A stretch of DNA of 64,000 nt, taken from NCBI RefSeq assembly GCF_000397205.1, contig NC_021237.1, positions 3,349,001-3,413,000 on the forward strand, read 5' to 3'. Of this stretch, positions 52,548 to 62,300 are shown in pieces (position 1 is the first letter of the stretch; each line of letters opens with the position of its first letter). The notes beneath the pieces were generated by a model. That model did not search any database and had not been told where the DNA came from. It saw only the letters and a list, made by a program, of their open reading frames with translations. A program made the position numbers and the translations under genes. This DNA is from Pseudomonas protegens CHA0 (GTDB taxonomy: Bacteria > Pseudomonadota > Gammaproteobacteria > Pseudomonadales > Pseudomonadaceae).

Positions 52548-53026
52548 TGCATTCCCTACAGCGCCCATCCCGTCTCAAAGCTGCCCTGCTGCTGGTTTCC
52601 TTGCTGGGCCTGGGCGGCACCGCCAGCGCCGCGACCCAAGTGGACAACGCCTGGGTCCGCGCCACCGTAGCCGGCCAGCACGCCAGCGGCGCCTTCATGG
52701 ACCTCACCGCCAGCAGCGACAGCAAGCTGGTTGAGGTGCAATCGCCAGTGGCCAAGAACGTGCAGATCCACCAGTCGAGCATGCACAACGACGTGATGAG
52801 CATGCAGCAAGTGGACGCCGTGGCCCTGCCGGCCGGGCAGAAAGTCAGCCTGGACACCCACGGCTACCACGTGATGCTCATGGAGCTCACCGGCCAGATC
52901 AAGGCCGGCGACATAGTGCCCCTGACCCTGACCGTGGAAAACGCCAAGGGCGAGAAGGAAACCATCAAGGTCGAAGCCCAAGCCCGAGCGCTGAATGCGC
53001 CGGACCACAGCATGATGAAACACTGA
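52547..53026 (+). CDS. Periplasmic copper chaperone, PCu(A)C family
   Basis: A 159-residue protein with a signal peptide ending A-S-A-A. The metal motif of the family is present: H in V-Q-I-H-Q-S-S-M, M-x-S-M-Q-Q-V, and H-G-Y-H-V-M-L-M, i.e. H-M-X-n-M-X-n-H-X-M. The C-terminus is rich in M and H (H-S-M-M-K-H). PCuAC donates Cu(I) to the Cu-A site of cytochrome oxidase together with Sco. It shares one base with the upstream sco gene and is followed by a strong terminator. Confidence 0.92.
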   Translation: MHSLQRPSRLKAALLLVSLLGLGGTASAATQVDNAWVRATVAGQHASGAFMDLTASSDSKLVEVQSPVAKNVQIHQSSMHNDVMSMQQVDAVALPAGQKVSLDTHGYHVMLMELTGQIKAGDIVPLTLTVENAKGEKETIKVEAQARALNAPDHSMMKH

Positions 53027-53060
53027 AAACAAGTAGCGCAAATGGCCCCAGGGCCAGCTG

Positions 53061-53096
53061 AAAAAGCCGCGTTCTCGTAGGACGCGGCTTTTTTTT
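53061..53096 (+). terminator. Rho-independent terminator of the Sco/PCuAC operon
   Basis: AAAAAGCCGCGT pairs with ACGCGGCTTTTT around a nine-base loop and runs into a T-tract ending at 53096. The A-rich left arm also makes it a potential terminator for the reverse direction. It isolates the copper operon from the ATPase/HNH pair downstream. Confidence 0.9.
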
Positions 53097-53297
53097 GTCC
53101 GAGGCAAACGTCCCGACCTGGAAAACCCGACAGTCGCCAATCTCTTGAATGCTTGGCCGGCTATTTCCCGCAACCGACTCATGTGCGAATCTACGCGCCA
53201 TTTTTTACTAATGGCACATAGCTATTTTTTGCCAGTGCGCTGGCCTGCTAGCCAGGGTTCAAAGCAAGAGCTGAAAAACAATTATCAGGGATTCGAT

Positions 53298-54923
53298 ATG
53301 TCGCCAGACCGCACTGTGATCCATGTGCTTTTTTTCGTCGGACAATCGGGACAGCCCACCGTATTGCCATTAACCGATGCTTATGAGGTGGTGGTCTATC
53401 CCTCCGAGGGACCGCCTGACATCCCCCCTTTCACTCTGGAAATAGCCCCTTCATCGCGCACCTCCAGCCGACAGCAGTTAGACGTAGCCTCGTTCACTAC
53501 CCTTTACGGCGAGAATGGCAGTGGCAAGACCGAGATGTTGCTGGGGGTGTGCGAAGGACTGGCTGATTGGGAGTCTAAATCCAAAGTCAGCATTCTTTGG
53601 GAAACGGAACAGGGGCTGTACCTATCGAAAGGTCTTTCGCTTAACAAGACCAGGCTGCTCTCCAGCCTGCAGATCACTCAAGACAAGTTTTGCGTACCGC
53701 CCGAATTTTCGGCAGTTTTCTACTCGACCTCTCCGTTTGAAAAGGTCAGACGCGCACTCTTGCGTCGTAGAAAAGTAAAAGATGTCAGCCCAAGGTTTGG
53801 TCTGGTCGTGGAGTCGGAGATGGTTGCGGCATTTAATGCCTATCCCTTTCTCAAGGACAAAGCCACCTTCGTCTCCGAGGCGACGGCGGAAATAAAACTC
53901 AAGCCGGCTTCATTGGTTGACTTGGTGAAGTCATATTCCGCGGACGGAGCCAGAACCTACAAGGCCCTGGAGCCGGAAATGAAGACCCGGCTTCATGAGA
54001 TCGACAGGCGCTCATCAGTACAGACGAGGTTTATCTGCTCCTTTGCCGTCCTGGAATGCCTGGACAGAGTAACTGATGAACAGCTTCATCTGTTGATTGA
54101 TACGTTGCTGGCAATGATCAAAGTTCACGGCCCGTGGCTCAACGACTTGCTGTTGGTTGACTTCCCTCAACTGCTTCTGCTGGCAGGAAACGATTTCTTG
54201 GCCGAGCAATTGCTCAAGGCCCGCAACGCGCTGGATGTAGTCCGTCCCTTGTTCAAAAACGTCAATACTTGGAGGCGACTGGCCTCTTTGGCCTATTTGG
54301 ATGAGCAAGCCGGTCACCAGATCCGTCAACATGAAGGTGTGTTTTCCGAAGTGGCTGCACTCGGTTTGCTCAAGTTCTCCTTCAAGCAACTGAGCTCCGG
54401 CCAGGCCAGCATGATGTCGCTGTACTGCTCCACCGCCCGGGCCTTCGGCGAGTTCGAGCGCGAGTCGCAGGATAGGTTGATGCTGCTGTGCATCGATGAA
54501 GGCGAGATGTTCATGCACCCCAAGTGGCAACGCATGTACATCGACAGCCTGCTGAAATTCATCGGGCAATTCGGTTCCCTGGCGAAAAGAACCCACGTGT
54601 TCATTTCCACCCATTCACTGATCGTCGCCGCCGATACACCCGCCGGCCGCCTGTTCGACCTGGACAACCAGCAACTGACCAATGCCTTCGGCTACACCCC
54701 CAAGCAAACCTTGAACTCGGTATTCGCGGTGGGAGATTTCACGGGCGAGTTCAACCTGAACCTGCTGACCAAACTCTCAGATGTGTTGAACCGCAAGGAT
54801 CAAGACTTGGAAAGCATCAGGCACGCCTGGCAGATCGCCGACACACTGGCCAACGATGAGCTCAGGCACCATGTACAACAACAGTTGAGCGTGCTGATCG
54901 GAGGCCCGCATGCTCAAGCTTAA
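53298..54923 (+). CDS. PtuA-like AAA/ABC-type ATPase of a Septu-like defence pair
   Basis: A 541-residue ATPase. The ATG at 53298 has AGGG upstream; an earlier frame opening at 53145 would add 51 residues that do not look conserved. Walker A is G-E-N-G-S-G-K-T (71-78). An ABC-type signature L-S-S-G-Q lies at 365-369, Walker B at L-L-C-I-D-E (D400-E401) and the H-loop at S-T-H (H439). A long helical insertion separates Walker A and the signature, as in SMC-like/OLD-like ATPases. It overlaps the HNH-nuclease gene by 14 bases. ATPase plus HNH is the PtuA-PtuB architecture of Septu. Defence role is inferred, not shown. Confidence 0.8.
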   Translation: MSPDRTVIHVLFFVGQSGQPTVLPLTDAYEVVVYPSEGPPDIPPFTLEIAPSSRTSSRQQLDVASFTTLYGENGSGKTEMLLGVCEGLADWESKSKVSILWETEQGLYLSKGLSLNKTRLLSSLQITQDKFCVPPEFSAVFYSTSPFEKVRRALLRRRKVKDVSPRFGLVVESEMVAAFNAYPFLKDKATFVSEATAEIKLKPASLVDLVKSYSADGARTYKALEPEMKTRLHEIDRRSSVQTRFICSFAVLECLDRVTDEQLHLLIDTLLAMIKVHGPWLNDLLLVDFPQLLLLAGNDFLAEQLLKARNALDVVRPLFKNVNTWRRLASLAYLDEQAGHQIRQHEGVFSEVAALGLLKFSFKQLSSGQASMMSLYCSTARAFGEFERESQDRLMLLCIDEGEMFMHPKWQRMYIDSLLKFIGQFGSLAKRTHVFISTHSLIVAADTPAGRLFDLDNQQLTNAFGYTPKQTLNSVFAVGDFTGEFNLNLLTKLSDVLNRKDQDLESIRHAWQIADTLANDELRHHVQQQLSVLIGGPHAQA

Positions 54924-55851
54924 GGTGGATCCGACCGCTAAACAGCGGCACCTGCAAACCTTGGGCGAGCGTTTTGACAAGGCCATGAGTGCCTGGAAGT
55001 CACCCTTCGCCGGTTATCCTCCCTTCACATCAGACTTGAAGAAGGTGTTGCAGAGCGAGCGCGATTTCATACTTGTCGGCGATGTCAGCCGGCTACACGG
55101 GGTGATCCAACAGGTCAAGCACCAAGCCGGGCCCCTTGATCATTACTTGCGAAATCGACCCAGCGCAAAGTCCGGCGCTCGGCAGGCCGATATGGAGAAG
55201 TTGATCACCAAGCTGGGCGAAATCTTCGACTACAGCAATTTCATCTACAAGGGCGTCGGCTGGAACGCCTACAAGCTGGTAGGCAGTTATGCACTGCGCA
55301 TCTGCCCTTACTGCCACCTGCACCATGTGAATTACCACGGCCAGAGTGTCGGCACCCCCAGGAAACTGGAAATGCGGCCGCCTCTTGATCACTTCTTGCC
55401 CAAGTCGATCTACCCCTATCTGGCGGTGTCGCTGTACAACCTGGTGCCCTCTTGTCACCCGTGCAACTCCTCGATCAAGGGGGATGACGACCCCGCCCAT
55501 ACAATCCCCCATCCTTTTGACCCCGCCGCCCCCCTGGACATGAGTTTTACCCTCAAGGGGTCGGCGCTTGGGATCTCTGGAATCACCGAGGAAGAACTTG
55601 AGCTGACCGTCACTGGTAACGGGGCCTGGGGCGAGTTCACCACATTCTTCCACCTGCAGGAGCGCTACCAGTGGTACGCCCCGGAGGTGACCGACATGCT
55701 CAAGCGCAAGCAGTTTCGGGATGAGAGCGATGCGGTGGTTCAGTCGTTGATACGTGCGGATTTCATCCTTGGGTTTGCCCCGCACGACTTCGAAAAACGT
55801 GCCCTGGGCATCTGCCTGCGGGACATCGCCAAAAACCTGAAGGTGCTCTGA
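54910..55851 (+). CDS. HNH nuclease, PtuB-like partner of the upstream ATPase
   Basis: A 313-residue protein whose start is inside the ATPase gene. The HNH module reads C-P-Y-C (132-135), then L-D-H-F-L-P-K-S with D160-H161, N177 in Y-N-L-V-P, and a second zinc pair C182-H-P-C185-N with K190. The order CxxC, DH, N, CxxCN is that of zinc-stabilised HNH endonucleases. An N-terminal helical region of about 125 residues and a C-terminal region of about 115 residues flank the domain, making it longer than typical PtuB proteins of about 200 residues. No other known defence genes are adjacent. Confidence 0.8.
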   Translation: MLKLKVDPTAKQRHLQTLGERFDKAMSAWKSPFAGYPPFTSDLKKVLQSERDFILVGDVSRLHGVIQQVKHQAGPLDHYLRNRPSAKSGARQADMEKLITKLGEIFDYSNFIYKGVGWNAYKLVGSYALRICPYCHLHHVNYHGQSVGTPRKLEMRPPLDHFLPKSIYPYLAVSLYNLVPSCHPCNSSIKGDDDPAHTIPHPFDPAAPLDMSFTLKGSALGISGITEEELELTVTGNGAWGEFTTFFHLQERYQWYAPEVTDMLKRKQFRDESDAVVQSLIRADFILGFAPHDFEKRALGICLRDIAKNLKVL

Positions 55852-55854
55852 GCC

Positions 55855-56472
55855 TCAATCTATCGCCCGCGCCAGCCAAACGGTGAACCCACAGCAGTCC
55901 GGGTCTTCGCTGATGTGCTGCACCACCTCGAAACCATGGGTGTCGAGCAAGGTGCAGTATTCCCCCGGGGAGAGGCTGGCGTGGTACAGGTCTTGGCCCT
56001 CGAATTCGCCGATGGCCTCCCCTGCCTCGGGGCCGCTGGTGAACATCAGGGCACAGCCCGGGCCGGCGTGGCGTTCGAAAACGGCGAACATGGCGCGCTG
56101 ATCGTCCGGGCTCAGGTGAAACAGGCTGTTCCAGGCGAGGATGCCGGCAAAATCCTGGTCCAGGGCGAGGCTGCGCATGTCAGCGTGGATCCATTGCTGC
56201 CCGGCAAAGCGCTGGCGGCACTGGTCCAGCAAGGTGGCAGAGCTGTCGACGCCGGTGACTGCACATTGGTGTTCGATCAGGTTGCGCGCAATCGGCTCGC
56301 CACCTCCGCAACCCAGGTCCAGCACCTGGCCGCCCTGCCCCATGACCCGGCGAAAGCGCTCCAGCCATGCCTGCTCTCCCTCGAAGGCCTCGGGGTTGGC
56401 GCTGCGACGCTGGTCCCAGACCCGAGCATGACGCTGGTACAGATCGACGATATGACGGGCGGACTCGTGCAT
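55855..56472 (-). CDS. Class I SAM-dependent methyltransferase
   Basis: A 205-residue protein with motif I V-L-D-L-G-C-G-G-G-E (about 50-59), the acidic end of strand 2 in V-T-G-V-D-S, and a later D-M-R-S / L-A-W-N-S-L-F-H-L segment consistent with motifs II-IV. This is a typical UbiE-like small-molecule methyltransferase layout. Substrate unknown. It is convergent with the HNH gene, leaving only three bases between the two stop codons. Confidence 0.88.
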   Translation of the reverse strand: MHESARHIVDLYQRHARVWDQRRSANPEAFEGEQAWLERFRRVMGQGGQVLDLGCGGGEPIARNLIEHQCAVTGVDSSATLLDQCRQRFAGQQWIHADMRSLALDQDFAGILAWNSLFHLSPDDQRAMFAVFERHAGPGCALMFTSGPEAGEAIGEFEGQDLYHASLSPGEYCTLLDTHGFEVVQHISEDPDCCGFTVWLARAID

Positions 56473-56543
56473 CCACAGGTTTCCGTGTGCGTGTGTGGCC
56501 GCAAATTACAGCACAACGGCGCTTGGGCCGGGCGTCAAACCGT

Positions 56544-57461
56544 TCAACTGCGCCCTGCCAGCTCCAGCAACTGCTCGCGCAGCCAGCGGTTGGCCGACTC
56601 GTTCTGCACTTGCTTGCTCCAGTACAGGTTGAGGCAGACCTCGGGCAGGGTCAGGGGCATGTCGAGAATCCGGTTGCCCAGCCCGGCGTTGATCAACTGC
56701 GCATTGTTGCGGGTCAGGGTCAGCAGGCCATCGCCCTGGGCCACCAGTTGCGCAGCGGTGAGAAAGTGCTGGCAGTGCTGGCGGATGCGCCGTACCACCC
56801 CCAGGTGCCCCAGGGCCAGGTCTTCGACGCAGATGCCTCGGCGCCTGGAGGTCACCGCCACATGCTCGGCCGCCAGGTAGCGTTCCACCGTCAGTTCGCC
56901 GCTGAAGCCGGGGCCGGCCATCACGCAGAAGGAGTCCTGCAGCAGCAGTTGCTGTTGCAGTTGCGGGTCGGTGAGCCGCGACAGTTCGATGGCCAGGTCA
57001 ATACGCCCGGCAATCATCTCCAGCTTCAGGTCGGCCCAGTGCACGCTGGTGCTGCGCACTTCCAGGTGCGGGGCAACACGGTTCAGGTGCGCCAGGATCA
57101 AGGGCAGGATCACCGGCTCCAGTTGCTCCGGCATGTTCAGGGTGAAACGCCGGCGGTCCCGCAACGGGTCGAAGGCCTGGGCCGGGTTGAGGCTGCGGCG
57201 CAGACCGCTGAGGGCGTCCTGGATCCCCGGGGCCAGTTGCTTGGCCAGCGGCGTAGGGGCCACGCCATAGCCTTCGCGGACGAACAGCGGATCGTCCAGC
57301 TGGGCGCGCAGGCGCGCCAGGGCGTGGCTGATGGCCGACTGGCTGAGGTGCAGCACCGAGGCGGCGCGGGTCAGGTTGCGCTCCTGGTACACCACCTCGA
57401 AGACCCGGAACAGGTTCAGGTCCAGGCGGCTCAGCCCTGACCATTCATGCGGTGAGTTCAT
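56544..57461 (-). CDS. LysR-family transcriptional regulator
   Basis: A 305-residue LysR regulator: N-terminal winged helix-turn-helix with L-N-L-F-R-V-F-E-V-V-Y-Q-E-R-N-L-T-R-A-A and L-H-L-S-Q-S-A-I-S-H-A-L, then a ligand-binding domain from about residue 95. It is divergent from the acyl-CoA ligase and carboxylase genes (162-base gap), the usual arrangement for a LysR activator and its target operon. Confidence 0.9.
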   Translation of the reverse strand: MNSPHEWSGLSRLDLNLFRVFEVVYQERNLTRAASVLHLSQSAISHALARLRAQLDDPLFVREGYGVAPTPLAKQLAPGIQDALSGLRRSLNPAQAFDPLRDRRRFTLNMPEQLEPVILPLILAHLNRVAPHLEVRSTSVHWADLKLEMIAGRIDLAIELSRLTDPQLQQQLLLQDSFCVMAGPGFSGELTVERYLAAEHVAVTSRRRGICVEDLALGHLGVVRRIRQHCQHFLTAAQLVAQGDGLLTLTRNNAQLINAGLGNRILDMPLTLPEVCLNLYWSKQVQNESANRWLREQLLELAGRS

Positions 57462-57623
57462 GGTTGTGCCCTCGCAGTCTCGACCCGCAGCAGGCTAGCA
57501 GCGGGCCGGCGCCGGCAGAACCATGTAGCGCATTCATGAATCTCGATGAATAACCGTCGGTTCTGTGGTGCCCCGGGCGCTGCCTAAGATGGCCGTGCCG
57601 ATAACAACAATTCAGGAGGCACC

Positions 57624-59315
57624 ATGGACCTTGCGGCCTATCAGCAGCACCTTCACGCCCTGCAGCAGGCCGCCTGGCCCGAAGGCGCGCCGCGTACCCC
57701 GCAGTACCCCCTGGGCCAGCAGCCCCTTACCGAATACCTGCGGGCCTGGGCGCAGTCGCAAGCCAGTGCCGTGGCCCTGGACTTCTATGGCTATCAGTTG
57801 AGCTTTGCCGAGCTGGACCGGCTGTCCGACCGGTGCGCCGCCTTGCTCGGCGAGCTGGGAATCGGCCCCGGGGACCGGGTGGCGGTGTACCTGCCCAACT
57901 GCCCGCAATTGCATATCGGCTTCTGGGGCATTCTCAAGTGCGGCGCCGTGTACGCGCCGGTCAGCCCCCTGGCGCGCACCCTGGAGCTGGAGTATCAGCT
58001 CAAGGACAGCGGCGCCCGGGTGATCCTGTGCTTCGACCAACTGCTGGATGTGGTGCAGGCGGTCAGCGACGCCTGCGAGTTGAGCGCGATCCTGGCCACC
58101 AGCCTCAGCGAGTTGTGCCCGGCCACCCCGAGCATTCCCCTGCCGGACCTGCTGCGGGCGCCCAAGCGCCTGGCTCCGGGGGTGATCGACTTTTTCCCCG
58201 CCCTGGAGGCCTGTCGCGCCGCCACCCCGGCCCACCGTCCTGCCCTGGGCGATATGGCCGCACTGAACTACACCGGTGGCACCACCGGCATGCCCAAGGG
58301 CTGCATTCATAGCCACGGCGACATGCTCTACACCTGCGCCAGCTTCGTGCCGGTGGCCTTGGGCCTGAGGCAGGACAGCGTGCTGCTCAATTTCCTTCCC
58401 GAGTTCTGGATCGCCGGGGAAAACGCCGGCCTGCTGTTTCCCATCTACGCCGGCTGCCGCCTGGTGCTGCTGGCGCGCTGGGACGCCTTGGGTTTCATGG
58501 CGGCGGTGGCGCACTACCGGGTCAGCCATTGCGGGCTGCTGGTGGACAGCGCCGCCGAAGTGCTGGAGCACCCAAGCGTCGCCGACTACGACCTGAGCTC
58601 CCTGAAGGCCACCGGCTGCATCTCTTTCGTCAAGAAGCTCACCCCGGACTATCGCCAGCGCTGGCGCGCGCAAACCGGCTGCACCCTGTTCGAGTTCAGC
58701 TTCGGCATGACCGAAACCCACACCTGCGACACCTTTACCGCCGGCCTGCAGACCGACGACTTCGACCTCAAAAGCGCGCCAACCTTCGTCGGCCTGCCGG
58801 TGCCGGGCACCGAGTTCAAGGTCTGCGACTTCGACAGCGGCGCCCTGCTGCCCCTGGGCTCCGAGGGCGAGTTGTGCGTGCGCAGCCCTTCCCTGCTGCA
58901 GGGTTACTGGCAGCGCCCGGAGGCGTCCGCGGCGGCCCTGCGCGACGGCTGGCTGCACACCGGTGACCTGGGGCAGATCACCGGACAAGGGTTTATCCGC
59001 TACCTGGGCCGGCGCAAGGAAATGCTCAAGGTCAATGGCATGAGCGTGTTTCCCAGCGAGCTGGAGGCGCTGTTCGGCCAGCACCCGCAGGTGCTGGCCA
59101 GCGCAGTGATCGGCCGCGCCGATGAACGTCGGGGCCAGCAGCCGGTGGCCTTCGTTGTGCTCAAGCCCGATGCGCCCCAGGACCCGCATGCCCTGGCAGC
59201 CTGGTGCCAGGAGGTGATGGCCGCCTACAAGGTGCCGCAGATCCGCCTGGTGGCCAGCCTGCCCATGACCGCCACCGGCAAGGTCAAGAAGAACGAGCTG
59301 GAACAACAGCTCTGA
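57624..59315 (+). CDS. AMP-binding acyl-CoA ligase
   Basis: A 563-residue adenylate-forming enzyme. Motifs: P-loop Y-T-G-G-T-T-G-M-P-K-G (about 216-226), F-G-M-T-E-T near 362-367, G-W-L-H-T-G-D-L-G-Q near 443-452, and a C-terminal K in T-A-T-G-K-V-K-K. It activates a carboxylic acid as acyl-AMP and forms the CoA thioester. The start has AGGAGG upstream. It lies 31 bases ahead of the carboxylase gene and should be cotranscribed, suggesting that an acid is activated and its CoA ester carboxylated. Substrate unknown. Confidence 0.88.
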   Translation: MDLAAYQQHLHALQQAAWPEGAPRTPQYPLGQQPLTEYLRAWAQSQASAVALDFYGYQLSFAELDRLSDRCAALLGELGIGPGDRVAVYLPNCPQLHIGFWGILKCGAVYAPVSPLARTLELEYQLKDSGARVILCFDQLLDVVQAVSDACELSAILATSLSELCPATPSIPLPDLLRAPKRLAPGVIDFFPALEACRAATPAHRPALGDMAALNYTGGTTGMPKGCIHSHGDMLYTCASFVPVALGLRQDSVLLNFLPEFWIAGENAGLLFPIYAGCRLVLLARWDALGFMAAVAHYRVSHCGLLVDSAAEVLEHPSVADYDLSSLKATGCISFVKKLTPDYRQRWRAQTGCTLFEFSFGMTETHTCDTFTAGLQTDDFDLKSAPTFVGLPVPGTEFKVCDFDSGALLPLGSEGELCVRSPSLLQGYWQRPEASAAALRDGWLHTGDLGQITGQGFIRYLGRRKEMLKVNGMSVFPSELEALFGQHPQVLASAVIGRADERRGQQPVAFVVLKPDAPQDPHALAAWCQEVMAAYKVPQIRLVASLPMTATGKVKKNELEQQL

Positions 59316-59346
59316 GCCCTTCCTTTTCAGCATTGTGAGAATTGCC

Positions 59347-62300
59347 ATGTTCCAGAGTCTGTTGATCGCCAATCGCGGCGAGATCGCCATCCGTATTGCC
59401 CGGGCCTGCGCCGACCTGGGCGTTCGCAGCGTCGCGGTATTCGCCGAGGACGACGCCGCCAGCCTGCACACGCGCAAGGCCGATCTGGCCCTGCCCCTCA
59501 AGGGCCGCGGGGTGGCGGCCTACCTCGACCGCCAGCAACTGATCGCCCTGGCCCTGCAACAGGGCTGCCAGGCGATTCACCCGGGCTACGGCTTTCTCGC
59601 GGAAAACCCCGACTTTGCCCGGGGCTGCCTGGAAGCCGGGCTGACCCTGATCGGCCCCGGCCCCGATGTGCTGCAACTGTTTGGCGACAAGGCCGCGGCC
59701 CGTGCCCTGGCCGAAGATTGTGGGGTGCCCTTGCTGGAGGGCATCAACCGAGCAGTCAGCCTGGAACAGGCCGCAGCCTTTCTCGAACGCCATGGCGCGG
59801 TGATGCTCAAGGCCCTGGCCGGTGGCGGTGGCCGGGGCATGCGCGCGGTCACCGAGGCCGGGCAACTGCAGCAGGCGTTCATCCGTTGCCAGTCCGAAGC
59901 CCAGGCGGCCTTCGGCAATGGCGCGCTGTATGTCGAACAACTGCTGCAGCGGGCGCGGCACATCGAGATCCAGGTGCTGGGAGACGGCAGCGGCGCGGTC
60001 AGCCACTTGTGGGAGCGCGATTGCAGCCTGCAGCGCCGGCACCAGAAGCTGGTGGAAGTCGCCCCCAGCCCGGACCTTGCCCCGCAGTTGCGCCAGCAGT
60101 TGATCGACGCCGCCCTGGCCCTGGCCGCGCGAGTGCGTTACCAGGGCATTGGCACCTTCGAATTCCTTCTCGACCAGGAACACCCGGGGCGCTTCTATTT
60201 CATGGAAGCCAACCCAAGGATCCAGGTGGAGCACACGGTGACCGAGGCCATCACCGGCGTCGACCTGCTGCACACCCAACTGCGCCTTGGCGCGGGCGCC
60301 TCCCTGGCCAGCCTGGGCCTGAGCCGGCCACCAGAGCCCCAAGGCTTTGCCGTGCAGGCGCGGATCAACCTGGAACAGCCCCTGGCCGATGGCGGCATGG
60401 GGCCGGTGGCCGGCACCCTCAGCGCCTATGAAGCCCCCAGCGGGCCCGGGCTGCGGGTCGACGGCTACGGCTATGCCGGTTACCCGGTGAACCCCGGCTA
60501 TGACTCGCTGCTGGCCAAGCTGATCGCCCAGGGTACGGATTTTCCCGCGGCCCTGGGCCGGGCCTATCGTGGGCTTTGCGAGTTTCGCCTGGAGGGCGTG
60601 CCGAGCAACCTGGGGCTGTTGTTGAACCTGTTGCGCCAGCCGGCGGTGCTGGACTATCAGGTGGACACCAGGTTCGTCGAAGCCCATTGGGCCCAGTTGC
60701 TGCAAGATTGCGCCGGGCAACACCGGCCGATGTTCTTTGCCAGGCAGGCCGCCACTGCGCAGAGCACTCGCAGCGATGTCCAGGCGCCCCCGGGCACGGC
60801 GGCGCTGAACGCCCCGAGCACCGGGGTGCTGGTGAGCCTGGAAGTGGCCGTGGGTGATGAGTTGCGGATTGGCCAGCGGGTTGCGGTGCTGGAAGCGATG
60901 AAGATGGAGTTCGAGGTCAAGGCGCAGAGCAGCGGTATCGTCCGGGCCTTGGCCGTCCAGGTTGGCGAAGCACTGGGCGAAGGCCAGCCCCTGCTGTTTC
61001 TGGAGCCGGCGGAGTTTGCCGACCAGGGCCAGCACAGCGAAGAGCAACTGGACCTGGCACTGATTCGCGCCGACCTGGCCGAAGTCCGCGAACGCCATGC
61101 CTTGCTGGAGGATGCCCAGCGTCCGGAGGCGCTGGCCAAGCGTCGCCGCAACGGCCAGCGCACCGCCCGGGAGAACCTCGAGCACCTGCTGGACCCGGGC
61201 AGTTTCATGGAGTACGGCGCCATGGCCCTGGCCGCCCAAAGGCGTCGGCGCAGCGTCGAGGAGTTGCAGGCCCTGAGCCCGGCGGATGGGCTGGTGGGAG
61301 GCATAGGTACGGTGAATGCCGGGCTGTTCGACGGCCAGGACGCCCGTTGCCTGGCCCTGGCCTACGACTACACGGTGTTCGCCGGCACCCAGGGGGTGAT
61401 GAACCACAAGAAGACCGACCGCCTGCTGAGCCTGGCCCAGGAGTGGCGGCTGCCGGTGGTGCTGTTTGCCGAAGGCGGCGGTGGCCGGCCCGGCGACAGC
61501 GACTTTGTCGGGGTCGCCGGCCTGGATTGCCATACCTTCGCCGCCATGGCCCGGCTGTCCGGCTGGGTGCCCACGGTGGGCATCGCCTCGGGGCGCTGCT
61601 TCGCCGGCAATGCCGCCCTGCTCGGCTGCTGCAACCTGATCATCGCCACCCGGAACGCCAGCATCGGCATGGCCGGCCCGGCGATGATCGAAGGCGGCGG
61701 CCTGGGCAGCTTCACCCCGGAACAGGTGGGCCCGGTGTCGGTACAAGGCCCCAACGGAGTGATCGACGTGCTGGTGGCCGACGAAGCCGAGGCCGTGCAG
61801 GTGGCCAAGCAGTACCTGAGCTATTTCCAGGGGCCGCTCAAGGACTGGCACTGCGCCGACCAGCGTGAGCTGCGGCATTTGATTCCGGAAAACCGCCTGC
61901 GGGTCTACGACATCCGCCGGGTCATCGAGAGCCTGGCCGACCGCGACAGCGTGCTGGAGTTGCGCCGGCAATTCGCCCCGGGGCTGATTACCGCGCTGAT
62001 CCGCGTCGAAGGCCGGGCCTTTGGCCTGCTGGCCAACAATCCGGCGGTGCTGGGCGGCGCCATCGACGCCGCGGCCGGGGACAAGGCCGCACGTTTCATG
62101 CGCCTGTGCGAAGCCTTCGGCCTGCCGCTGGTGTCCCTGTGCGACACCCCGGGGTTCATGGTAGGGCCGGAATCGGAGCAGCAGGCCACGGTGCGCCATG
62201 TGTCACGGATGTTTGTCAGTGCCGCCAGCCTCACGGTGCCGTTCTTCACCCTGGTGCTGCGCAAGGGCTATGGCCTGGGCGCGCAGGCCATGGCGGCGGG

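Noticed and set aside
59284..62199. A 971-codon open frame antisense to the carboxylase gene
   Set aside because: Same shadow effect; the forward strand encodes clear biotin carboxylase and carboxyltransferase motifs.
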